Assembly: GCA_035539015.1 (NCBI GenBank)
Contig: DATLJF010000133.1
Location: 1-6,730 of the forward strand
Length of the DNA stretch: 6,730 nucleotides
Reading direction: 5' to 3'
DNA from: Stenotrophomonas_A sp035539015
GTDB lineage: Bacteria > Pseudomonadota > Gammaproteobacteria > Xanthomonadales > Xanthomonadaceae
The stretch's first letter is position 1. Each line of letters starts with the position of its first letter. Both the position numbers and the translations under genes were made by a program. This document shows positions 1-5,782 of the stretch, one piece after another. The notes under the pieces were generated by a model. It saw only the letters and a list, made by a program, of their open reading frames with translations. It searched no databases and was not told the DNA's origin.

Positions 1-177
1 CAGGGGACCATCGAGTCCTTCGACCAGTTCGTGGTGCTGCTGCGTAATACCGTCAGCCAGATGGTTTACAAGCACGCCATCTCCACCGTGGTGCCGGCAC
101 GCAATGTCCGCGTCGGGCCGGGCGGTGGCTACGTGCAGTCCAATGAAGATCAACAGGCGGAAGATGAAGTCGAGTAA
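1..177 (+). CDS. hfq: RNA chaperone Hfq, C-terminal part (5' end outside window)
   Basis: Hfq is the hexameric Sm-like chaperone that pairs small RNAs with mRNAs in the cytoplasm. The open frame begins at base 1 and ends with TAA at 175-177, giving 58 residues. It opens with QGTIESFDQF and continues with the Sm2 signature VYKHAISTVVPAR. By alignment to E. coli Hfq from memory, the first visible residue corresponds to about Gln33, so roughly 32 residues are missing and the whole protein would be near 90 residues. The region after the Sm core is short: a Gly-rich turn (VGPGGGY), then an acidic tip rich in Glu and Asp (NEDQQAEDEVE). The acidic end resembles the acidic C-terminal tip of E. coli Hfq, which is known to compete with RNA. 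The hflX start lies 14 bp downstream, suggesting one operon, as in the classical miaA-hfq-hflX arrangement. Confidence 0.96.
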   Translation, partial: QGTIESFDQFVVLLRNTVSQMVYKHAISTVVPARNVRVGPGGGYVQSNEDQQAEDEVE

Positions 178-180
178 TAC

Positions 181-185
181 CGGAG
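181..185 (+). promoter_or_regulatory. Ribosome binding site that supports the GTG start of hflX
   Basis: CGGAG lies six bases before the GTG at 192. The ATG at 188 is four bases upstream but in another frame and reads ATG-CGT-GTT-TGA, so it cannot start hflX. The GTG gives the expected HflX N-terminus (MFDRSKKGEHALLIQ). Confidence 0.6.
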
Positions 186-191
186 TAATGC

Positions 192-1526
192 GTGTTTGAC
201 CGCTCGAAGAAGGGCGAACACGCGCTGTTGATCCAGACCCACGCCGGTGGGCCTGCCGAAGAGGATGTGCTCGAGGAATTCGTGGACCTGGCCAAGTCGG
301 CCGGTGCTACCGTGGCCGCGACCGTCACCGCGAAGATCGACAAGCCCAGCCCAAAGACCTTGATCGGCAGCGGCAAGGTGGAGGAGGTCAGGGCAGCGGC
401 CGACGCCACCGGCGCCGACCTGATCCTGGTCAACCATGCGCTCTCGCCGGTGCAGGAACGCAACCTGGAGAAGCTCCTGCAGCGGCGCGTGCTCGACCGC
501 ACCGGGCTGATCCTGGACATCTTCGCCCAGCGCGCCCACAGCCACGAAGGCAAGCTGCAGGTCGAGCTCGCCCAGCTGCGCCACATGGCCACGCGCCTGG
601 TGCGCGGCTGGACCCACCTTGAGCGCCAGCGCGGTGGCTCGATCGGCCTGCGCGGCCCCGGCGAAACCCAGCTGGAAACCGACCGCCGCCTGCTGCAGAA
701 GCGGGTGGAGCAGCTGCAGAAGCGGCTGGAGAAGGTCGAGGTCCAACGCACCCAGATGCGTCGCGCGCGGGTCCGCAGCGAGCTGCCGCGCATCGCCCTG
801 GTGGGCTATACCAACGCCGGCAAGTCGACGCTGTTCAACGCCCTGACCGGCGCCGAGGCCTATGCCGCCGACCAGCTGTTCGCCACCCTGGACCCGACCG
901 TGCGGCGCATCGCGCTGCCGGGTGGCAACGTGATCCTGGCCGACACCGTCGGCTTCGTCCGCGACCTGCCGCATGAGCTGGTGGCCGCGTTCCGCTCGAC
1001 CTTGTCCGAGGCGCGCGAGGCCGACATGCTGCTGCACGTAGTCGACGCCGCCGATCCGCTGCGCGAAGACCGCATCCGCCAGGTCGACGAGGTGCTGCAG
1101 GCCGTCGGTGCCGGTGAGCTGCCGCAGCTGCTGGTGTTCAACAAGATCGACCGGATCGAGGGCGCGGACGTACGCCACGATGGCCAGGACGGCGTGCCCG
1201 ACGAGGCCCGGCGCGAGCGCGTGTGGATCTCCGCACGCGATGGCCGCGGCCTGGAACTGCTGCAGCGCGTGCTCGGCCAGCGGCTGGGCCTGCAGCACGT
1301 GACCGGCAGCCTGCGCCTGCCGCCTTCGGCCGGCCGGCTGCGCTCGCGTCTGCATGCCCTGGAAGTCGTGCAGGGCGAACGTGCCGACGAGGATGGCTGG
1401 TTGCTCGAGGTGGATATTCCCATCGCCGAGGCCGAGCGCCTGGCCGCCGAACCCGATGGCGCGCCGATCCGCGCGCTGCTGCCGACGGCCCCGCTGGAAG
1501 AGTGGATGCTGCCCGAACAGCCGTAA
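192..1526 (+). CDS. hflX: Ribosome-associated GTPase HflX
   Basis: HflX is a GTPase that binds the 50S subunit and splits stalled or hibernating 70S ribosomes, especially under heat stress. The protein has 444 residues; E. coli HflX has 426. The N-terminal nucleotide-binding-like HflX domain carries the family motif TLIGSGKVEEV and ends in a long charged helical hairpin. Before the G domain comes the family block RGWTHLERQRGGSIGLRGPGE. G-domain motifs are GYTNAGKST (G1, residues 205-213, with Lys211), DTVGF (G3, from Asp251), NKID (G4, 317-320) and SA (G5, 347-348). A C-terminal domain of about 90 residues follows. The start is GTG, fixed by the Shine-Dalgarno and the conserved MFDRS beginning. 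It follows hfq by 14 bp, as in many Proteobacteria, but the next gene is pncC rather than hflK-hflC. No clear terminator is seen in the 64 bp after its stop codon. Confidence 0.97.
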   Translation: MFDRSKKGEHALLIQTHAGGPAEEDVLEEFVDLAKSAGATVAATVTAKIDKPSPKTLIGSGKVEEVRAAADATGADLILVNHALSPVQERNLEKLLQRRVLDRTGLILDIFAQRAHSHEGKLQVELAQLRHMATRLVRGWTHLERQRGGSIGLRGPGETQLETDRRLLQKRVEQLQKRLEKVEVQRTQMRRARVRSELPRIALVGYTNAGKSTLFNALTGAEAYAADQLFATLDPTVRRIALPGGNVILADTVGFVRDLPHELVAAFRSTLSEAREADMLLHVVDAADPLREDRIRQVDEVLQAVGAGELPQLLVFNKIDRIEGADVRHDGQDGVPDEARRERVWISARDGRGLELLQRVLGQRLGLQHVTGSLRLPPSAGRLRSRLHALEVVQGERADEDGWLLEVDIPIAEAERLAAEPDGAPIRALLPTAPLEEWMLPEQP

Positions 1527-1590
1527 TCGCGAAGGCGACAACCTCGTCCGTTTCAGCTAAAAAGACCGTATCCCCCCGATCCTGATCACC

Positions 1591-2082
1591 ATGAGTCCGA
1601 CCGACGCCGAACTGCGGCAGCTTTCCGAGCGGCTGGGAGACCAGCTGCTGGGGGCGCGTGAGCGCCTGGTCACCGCCGAGAGCTGCACCGGCGGCTGGAT
1701 CGCCAAGGCGGTCACCGATATCGCTGGCTCTTCGGCATGGTTCGACTGCGGCATGGCCGCCTACAGCTACGAGGCCAAGCAGGCGCTGCTCGGCGTGCGT
1801 CCGCAAACCCTGGAAGTGCACGGCGCGGTCAGCCGCGAGACGGTGATCGAGATGGTCTCCGGCGCGCTGGTCAACTCCGGTGCCAGCATTGCCGTGGCGG
1901 TCACCGGCATTGCCGGGCCGGGCGGTGGCAGCGAGGACAAACCCGTCGGCACGGTGTGGATCGGCTGGAAGCGCCGCGGTGGTTACGCCAAGGCCGAGGT
2001 GTTCCATTTCGATGGCGACCGCGATGATGTGCGCCGGCAGACCGTGGCCGCCGCGCTGCGCGGCCTGGGCGCGCTGCTGTGA
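1591..2082 (+). CDS. pncC: Nicotinamide-nucleotide amidohydrolase PncC (CinA C-terminal family)
   Basis: PncC deamidates nicotinamide mononucleotide to nicotinate mononucleotide plus ammonia in the cytoplasm. In bacteria it recycles the NMN made by NAD-dependent DNA ligase. The protein has 163 residues, the stand-alone form without the N-terminal domain found in full-length CinA. The catalytic motif TAESCTGG spans residues 28-35, with the expected nucleophile Ser31. A second conserved block, TGIAGPGGGSEDKPVGTVW, runs from Thr105 to Trp123. It aligns almost without gaps to E. coli PncC (YgaD) as I recall it, including the N-terminus, so the ATG at 1591 is convincing. No Shine-Dalgarno is visible in the bases before it (GATCCTGATCACC), which is unusual. 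In E. coli pncC lies directly upstream of recA; here an ABC1 kinase and lexA come between. The next gene follows 43 bp after the stop. Confidence 0.94.
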   Translation: MSPTDAELRQLSERLGDQLLGARERLVTAESCTGGWIAKAVTDIAGSSAWFDCGMAAYSYEAKQALLGVRPQTLEVHGAVSRETVIEMVSGALVNSGASIAVAVTGIAGPGGGSEDKPVGTVWIGWKRRGGYAKAEVFHFDGDRDDVRRQTVAAALRGLGALL

Positions 2083-2125
2083 AGCGTGCGCGCCGGTCCG
2101 GTCGTCGAGACGGGAGCGCGCGCTG

Positions 2126-3799
2126 ATGTGGGAAGCACTGGGTACCGTGCGCGATCTGGGGCGGATGCAGGAAATCGCCTCGGTCCTGATCCGCTATGGC
2201 TTTGGCGATGTCGTGCGCCGGATCGGCCTGGCCGAATGGCTCGAACGCGCCGGGCGCCTGCTGCACTGGCACGACCCCGGCGACAAGCTGCGCATGTCCG
2301 CCGCCACCCGCGTGCGACGCGCGATGGAAGAACTCGGGCCCACCTTCGTCAAGCTCGGCCAGGTGATGGCCACCCGCGTCGACCTGCTGCCGCCGGACTG
2401 GATCGCCGAGTTGAGCGAGTTGCAGAACGCGGTGCCGGCGCTGCCGTTCGCGCAGGTGCGCGCGCAGTTGGTGGCCGACCTCGGAGCCGAGCCGGAGGCG
2501 GTGTTCGCGCGACTGGACGAACAGCCGCTGGCCGCTGCTTCACTGGCGCAGACCCACCGGGCATGGCTGGAGGACGGCCGCGCGGTGGTACTGAAGATCC
2601 GCCGGCCCGGGATCGGCGAGACCATCGAGGCGGACCTGCGCCTGCTGGCGCGGCTGGCCGAGGTGGTCGAATCGCAACTGCCAGACCTGCAACGCTACCG
2701 GCCGGCCGAGGTGGTGCGGCAATTCACCGCCTCGTTGCGTCGCGAGCTGGATTTCGCCGCCGAATGCCGGCACGCCGAGAAGATTGCCAGCCATTTCGCC
2801 GGGCATCCGGAGATCCTCATTCCGCAGGTGCACTGGCAGTGGACCTGCGCCTCGCTCAACGTGCAGGACTTCGTCGACGGCATTCCCGGCCGCGACCTCG
2901 CCGGGGTGGATGCCGCCGGCCTGGACCGGGCCGAACTGGCGCGCCGCGGGGCCAGCATCGTGCTGAAGATGGTGCTGGAAGACGGCTATTTCCACGCCGA
3001 CCCGCACCCCGGCAACATTTTCTACCTGCGTGATGGCCGTATCGGCGTGATCGATTTCGGCATGGTCGGCCGCCTGACCGAGGCGCGCCGGTTCCAGATT
3101 GCGCGGTTACTGCATGGTGCGGTCGAGCACGATGCCGAGGCGGTCACCGACGTGCTGCTGGCCTGGGCCGATGGTGGCCTGGACGTGGACGAGGGACGGC
3201 TGCAGACCGATGTCGGCTTGTTCGTCGAACAGTATCGCGGGGTGCCGTTGAAGGACCTGCGCATCGGCCAGATGCTGGGCGACATCACCGGCATCCTGCG
3301 CGATCACTCGCTGGTGTTGCCCGCGGACCTGGCGCTGATGATCAAGGCGTTTCTGACCCTGGAAGGGATGGGGCGCCAGCTGGATCCGGATTTCGACATG
3401 GCCAGCGAGGCGCGGCCGTTCCTGCAACGGGCAATGCTGCAGCGGTACTCGCCCGGGCAACTGTGGCAGCGCGGCCGTCGGGGCATGGGCGGGCTGCTCG
3501 ACCTGGCCGGCGAGCTGCCGCGCGACCTGCGCCGGCTGCTGCAGGCGGCCAAGCGCGGGCGCCTGCAGCTGCGGGTCGAGACCGAGGCGCTGAAGGGCTT
3601 CGGCGACCAGGTCAATCGCGCGGCCAACCGGCTGACCATGGGCATTGTCACCGCGGCGCTGATCATTGGCTCGTCGATCGTGATGAACAGCGTTGGCGGG
3701 GTGTCCAGCCGCTGGTTGCTGGCCATCGGGGTGGCCGGATTCGTCGGCGCGGTGCTGTGCGGGATGTGGATCCTGTTCGCGATCTGGCGCAGTCGCTAG
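2126..3799 (+). CDS. ABC1/UbiB-family atypical kinase (AarF-like), membrane anchored
   Basis: This family has a protein-kinase-like fold with weak kinase or ATPase activity; its best-known member, UbiB, supports ubiquinone (coenzyme Q) synthesis at the inner membrane. The protein has 557 residues. Family marks in order: KxGQ motif (TFVKLGQVMATR, Lys76 and Gln79), Ala-rich nucleotide loop (AAASLAQTH, 136-144), ATP-site lysine Lys157 (VVLKIRRPG), helix glutamate about Glu213 (DFAAE), catalytic loop HADPHPGN (290-297) and metal-binding Asp310 of DFG. Two hydrophobic spans near residues 504-524 and 531-553 end the protein and probably form a membrane hairpin, as in UbiB. I chose the ATG at 2126 because GGGAG lies nine bases upstream at 2112-2116 and because the same frame further upstream overlaps pncC. 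It is not next to ubiE or ubiJ, so it may be a second ABC1 paralogue rather than UbiB itself; hence no gene symbol. Family is certain, exact substrate unknown. Confidence 0.92.
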   Translation: MWEALGTVRDLGRMQEIASVLIRYGFGDVVRRIGLAEWLERAGRLLHWHDPGDKLRMSAATRVRRAMEELGPTFVKLGQVMATRVDLLPPDWIAELSELQNAVPALPFAQVRAQLVADLGAEPEAVFARLDEQPLAAASLAQTHRAWLEDGRAVVLKIRRPGIGETIEADLRLLARLAEVVESQLPDLQRYRPAEVVRQFTASLRRELDFAAECRHAEKIASHFAGHPEILIPQVHWQWTCASLNVQDFVDGIPGRDLAGVDAAGLDRAELARRGASIVLKMVLEDGYFHADPHPGNIFYLRDGRIGVIDFGMVGRLTEARRFQIARLLHGAVEHDAEAVTDVLLAWADGGLDVDEGRLQTDVGLFVEQYRGVPLKDLRIGQMLGDITGILRDHSLVLPADLALMIKAFLTLEGMGRQLDPDFDMASEARPFLQRAMLQRYSPGQLWQRGRRGMGGLLDLAGELPRDLRRLLQAAKRGRLQLRVETEALKGFGDQVNRAANRLTMGIVTAALIIGSSIVMNSVGGVSSRWLLAIGVAGFVGAVLCGMWILFAIWRSR

Positions 3800-3816
3800 C
3801 CCGGCGGCGAAAGGAG

Positions 3817-3845
3817 TTGCGCGACCCGGGCGTTAGTAGTAATAC
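3817..3845 (+). promoter_or_regulatory. Candidate lexA promoter overlapping the LexA operator
   Basis: TTGCGC (3817-3822) could be a -35 element and TAATAC (3840-3845) a -10, separated by 17 bp. Each matches three of six consensus bases, so the call is weak. Its strength is position: the -10 lies inside the LexA palindrome, and transcription would start around 3852-3854, at the ATG itself. That would allow repression by direct occlusion of RNA polymerase. Confidence 0.4.
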
Positions 3846-3851
3846 TACTAA
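3833..3851 (+). promoter_or_regulatory. LexA operator (SOS box), xanthomonad type
   Basis: TTAGTAGTAATACTACTAA is an inverted repeat with two perfect 9-bp arms (TTAGTAGTA / TACTACTAA) around one central A. It matches the LexA box known for Xanthomonas and Xylella. It is unlike the E. coli box and lies where an autorepressed lexA should have it. It ends two bases before the lexA ATG, so it also occupies the place where a Shine-Dalgarno would normally be. I saw no second copy in this window. Confidence 0.93.
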
Positions 3852-3853
3852 CC

Positions 3854-4504
3854 ATGGAACTCACCGACACCCAGCAAGCCATCCTGGTCATGATCGCCGA
3901 GCGCATCGAAGGCGAGGGCGCACCGCCCTCACAGGCGGAGATCGCCCGCGCCTTCGGCTTCAAGGGCGTGCGTGCGGCGCAATACCACCTCGAGGCACTG
4001 GAGCAGGCCGGGGCGATCCGGCGGGTGCCGGGGCAGGCGCGCGGGATTCGCCTGGTGTCCAAGGCGGCTGATCCCGCCGCGCCGGCCGCCAATGAGGAAT
4101 TGGCCGTGCGCAGCGATGACGTGCTGCGGCTGCCGGTGCTCGGGCGGGTGGCGGCGGGCCTGCCGATCGGCGCGGACATCGGTTCGGAAGACTTCGTGGT
4201 GCTGGACCGGGTGTTCTTTTCGCCGGCGCCGGACTACCTGCTCAAGGTGCAGGGCGATTCGATGATCGACGAGGGCATCTTCGACGGCGATCTGATCGGC
4301 GTGCACCGCACTCGCGATGCGCGCTCGGGCCAGATCGTGGTGGCGCGGATCGACGAGGAAATCACGGTCAAGCTGCTGAAGATCGGCAAGGACCGCATCC
4401 GCTTGCTGCCGCGCAACCCGGACTATGCCCCGATCGAGGTGCTGCCGGACCAGGAGTTCGCCATCGAGGGCCTGTACTGCGGGCTATTGAGGCCGAATCG
4501 TTGA
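3854..4504 (+). CDS. lexA: SOS response repressor and self-cleaving protease LexA
   Basis: LexA represses DNA-damage genes and cuts itself when it meets RecA-ssDNA filaments. The protein has 216 residues against 202 in E. coli; the extra length is mostly an Ala/Pro-rich linker at about residues 69-92. The N-terminal winged helix-turn-helix (about 1-68) has the PPSQAEIARAFGF helix, then a recognition helix KGVRAAQYHLEAL (37-49) that differs from the E. coli RSPNAAEEHLKAL at most base-contact positions. The C-terminal peptidase S24 domain has the cleavage bond Ala101-Gly102 (RVAAG), catalytic Ser136 (QGDSM) and catalytic Lys173 (TVKLLK), so self-cleavage should be intact. The ATG at 3854 is the only usable start: the frame reads back to a TAG at 3797 without another ATG, GTG or TTG. 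No Shine-Dalgarno is present at normal distance; AAGGAG at 3811-3816 is 37 bases away. This is probably the lexA1 type of species that carry two lexA genes. Confidence 0.97.
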   Translation: MELTDTQQAILVMIAERIEGEGAPPSQAEIARAFGFKGVRAAQYHLEALEQAGAIRRVPGQARGIRLVSKAADPAAPAANEELAVRSDDVLRLPVLGRVAAGLPIGADIGSEDFVVLDRVFFSPAPDYLLKVQGDSMIDEGIFDGDLIGVHRTRDARSGQIVVARIDEEITVKLLKIGKDRIRLLPRNPDYAPIEVLPDQEFAIEGLYCGLLRPNR

Positions 4505-4505
4505 G

Positions 4506-4562
4506 GCGGTGCCCGAGCCGGTGCGGCGTGGTTTCCCGATGCGCCGGCGCGGTCTGCACCGC
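4506..4562 (+). repeat. Inverted and repeated GC-rich elements after lexA; possible RNA structure
   Basis: CGGTGC occurs at 4507-4512 and again at 4519-4524, and both copies can pair with the single GCACCG at 4556-4561. The first pairing extends to seven bases (GCGGTGC/GCACCGC); the second extends to eight with one G-U pair. A perfect palindrome GCGCCGGCGC (4541-4550) lies inside. No run of T follows, so this is not a standard intrinsic terminator. It may be a weak barrier to transcription passing from lexA into recA, or chance in GC-rich DNA. Confidence 0.3.
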
Positions 4563-4564
4563 TG

Positions 4565-4595
4565 TTGCCCGTCTCCCAATAAAAATAAATTGATC
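4565..4595 (+). promoter_or_regulatory. AT-rich patch, likely part of the recA promoter region
   Basis: Bases 4579-4594 are almost pure A/T (AATAAAAATAAATTGAT) in otherwise GC-rich DNA, 83-100 bp before recA. Possible elements are TTGCCC (4565-4570) with TAAATT (4586-4591) at a short 15-bp spacing, or an upstream-element-like A tract ahead of TTGATC (4590-4595). No pair fits well, so only the region, not the exact promoter, is supported. No copy of the lexA-type operator is visible between 4505 and 4677. Confidence 0.35.
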
Positions 4596-4665
4596 GCCTC
4601 GCCAGCAGTCTCAGCCTGTGCGATACGCGACGCCTACATTGACGCCATTCCGAAATATCACTGAC

Positions 4666-4670
4666 GAGGA
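4666..4670 (+). promoter_or_regulatory. Ribosome binding site fixing the recA start at 4678
   Basis: GAGGA lies seven bases before the ATG at 4678. An in-frame GTG at 4618 would add 20 residues (MRYATPTLTP...) not typical of RecA and has no Shine-Dalgarno, so the ATG is preferred. Confidence 0.8.
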
Positions 4671-4677
4671 CACCCAG

Positions 4678-5709
4678 ATGGACGAGAACAAGAAGCGCGC
4701 CCTTTCCGCCGCCCTGAGCCAGATCGAGAAGCAGTTCGGCAAGGGTTCGGTGATGCGCATGGGCGACCGGGTCATCGAGGCCGTCGAAGTCATCCCGACC
4801 GGTTCGTTGATGCTGGACATCGCCCTGGGCATCGGCGGCCTGCCGAAGGGTCGTGTCGTCGAGATCTACGGACCGGAGTCCTCGGGCAAGACCACCCTGA
4901 CCCTGCAGGCCATTGCCGAGTGCCAGAAGAAGGGCGGCACCGCGGCCTTCATCGACGCCGAGCATGCGCTGGATCCGATCTACGCCGCCAAGCTCGGCGT
5001 CAACGTCGACGACCTGCTGCTGTCGCAGCCCGATACCGGCGAGCAGGCGCTGGAAATCGCCGACATGCTGGTGCGCTCCGGTTCGGTCGACATCGTCGTG
5101 GTCGACTCGGTGGCCGCCTTGACCCCGAAGGCCGAAATCGAAGGCGAGATGGGCGACCAGTTGCCGGGCCTGCAGGCTCGCCTGATGAGCCAGGCGCTGC
5201 GCAAGCTGACCGGCAATATCAAGCGTTCCAACACGCTGGTGGTCTTCATCAACCAGCTGCGCATGAAGATCGGCGTGATGATGCCGGGCCAGAGCCCGGA
5301 AGTGACCACCGGCGGCAATGCGCTGAAGTTCTATGCCTCGGTGCGCCTGGACATCCGCCGGATCGGCGCGATCAAGAAGGGCGACGAGATCATCGGTAAC
5401 CAGACCAAGATCAAGGTCGTCAAGAACAAGCTGGCGCCTCCCTTCAAGCAGGTGATCACCGAGATCCTGTACGGCGAGGGCATCAGCCGCGAGGGCGAAC
5501 TGATCGACATGGGCGTGGAAGCCAAGCTGGTCGAGAAGGCCGGTGCCTGGTACAGCTACGGTGACGAGCGCATCGGCCAGGGCAAGGACAACGCACGTGG
5601 CTACCTGCGCGACAACCCGCAGGTCGCGGTCCGGCTGGAAGCCGAGCTGCGCGAGAAGTTCCAGCCGACCGAAGCACCGGCCGAAGACGGCGAGTCCAGC
5701 GAGGACTGA
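4678..5709 (+). CDS. recA: Recombinase RecA
   Basis: RecA forms ATP-dependent filaments on single-stranded DNA, drives strand exchange in recombinational repair, and acts as co-protease for LexA cleavage. The protein has 343 residues, close to E. coli (353). Visible marks: short N-terminal polymerisation helix (MDENKKRALSAALSQIEKQFGKGSVM), Walker A GPESSGKTT (65-73), the Glu/His/Ala block IDAEHALDP, Walker B VVVDS ending at Asp143-Ser144, the loop 1 region around EGEMGDQLPGLQARLMSQALRKL, FINQLRMKIGVMMPG followed by loop 2 (SPEVTTGGNALKFYASVRLDIRR), and an acidic C-terminal tail (EDGESSED), which in E. coli moderates DNA binding. All catalytic positions look intact. It lies 173 bp after lexA with its own AT-rich upstream patch, so it probably has its own promoter; some reading-through from lexA is possible. 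A strong hairpin follows ten bases after its stop. Confidence 0.99.
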   Translation: MDENKKRALSAALSQIEKQFGKGSVMRMGDRVIEAVEVIPTGSLMLDIALGIGGLPKGRVVEIYGPESSGKTTLTLQAIAECQKKGGTAAFIDAEHALDPIYAAKLGVNVDDLLLSQPDTGEQALEIADMLVRSGSVDIVVVDSVAALTPKAEIEGEMGDQLPGLQARLMSQALRKLTGNIKRSNTLVVFINQLRMKIGVMMPGQSPEVTTGGNALKFYASVRLDIRRIGAIKKGDEIIGNQTKIKVVKNKLAPPFKQVITEILYGEGISREGELIDMGVEAKLVEKAGAWYSYGDERIGQGKDNARGYLRDNPQVAVRLEAELREKFQPTEAPAEDGESSED

Positions 5710-5718
5710 GTTTTTCAC

Positions 5719-5766
5719 CTATCGCGGGGCGGCGGAGTCAGTGCCGCCGTTCCCGCGGTAGCTTTT
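5719..5766 (+). terminator. Intrinsic terminator or attenuator between recA and recX
   Basis: The left arm (5719-5735, CTATCGCGGGGCGGCGG) pairs with the right arm (5744-5761, CCGCCGTTCCCGCGGTAG) over 17 pairs with one bulged T and two G-U pairs, closing an eight-base loop (5736-5743). CTTTT follows directly (5762-5766). This is the strongest hairpin I found in the window and has the right polarity only for the + strand, since the other side carries A residues in minus-strand reading. It starts ten bases after recA ends and finishes two bases before the recX Shine-Dalgarno. In E. coli a hairpin between recA and recX lets only a small share of transcripts through; the same role is inferred here. 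Confidence 0.85.
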
Positions 5767-5782
5767 ATGGAGTAGCCACAGC

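Noticed and set aside
188..199. ATG at 188 as the hflX start
   Set aside because: It reads ATG-CGT-GTT-TGA and stops after three codons; the true start is GTG at 192.
150..1541. Long minus-strand open frame (463 residues) opposite hflX
   Set aside because: It is the mirror frame of a highly conserved gene in GC-rich DNA; its product is low-complexity (rich in His, Gln, Ala, Leu) with no recognisable domain.
1880..2125. N-terminal extension of the ABC1 kinase frame back into pncC
   Set aside because: The first 82 residues are the out-of-frame shadow of pncC. The ATG at 2126 has a Shine-Dalgarno and gives a normal family start.
3799..3831. Inverted repeat GCCCGG/CCGGGC after the kinase gene as a terminator
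   Set aside because: The stem is six pairs with a 21-base loop and no T tract, and its right arm lies in the lexA promoter spacer; chance in GC-rich DNA is likely.
4618..4677. Upstream GTG start for recA adding 20 residues
   Set aside because: There is no Shine-Dalgarno before it and the added residues are not typical of RecA; the ATG at 4678 has GAGGA at good spacing.
4423..5718. Long minus-strand open frame (431 residues) opposite recA
   Set aside because: It lies almost wholly opposite recA, follows its codon periodicity, and shows no domain; GC-rich codon bias removes stops from this frame.
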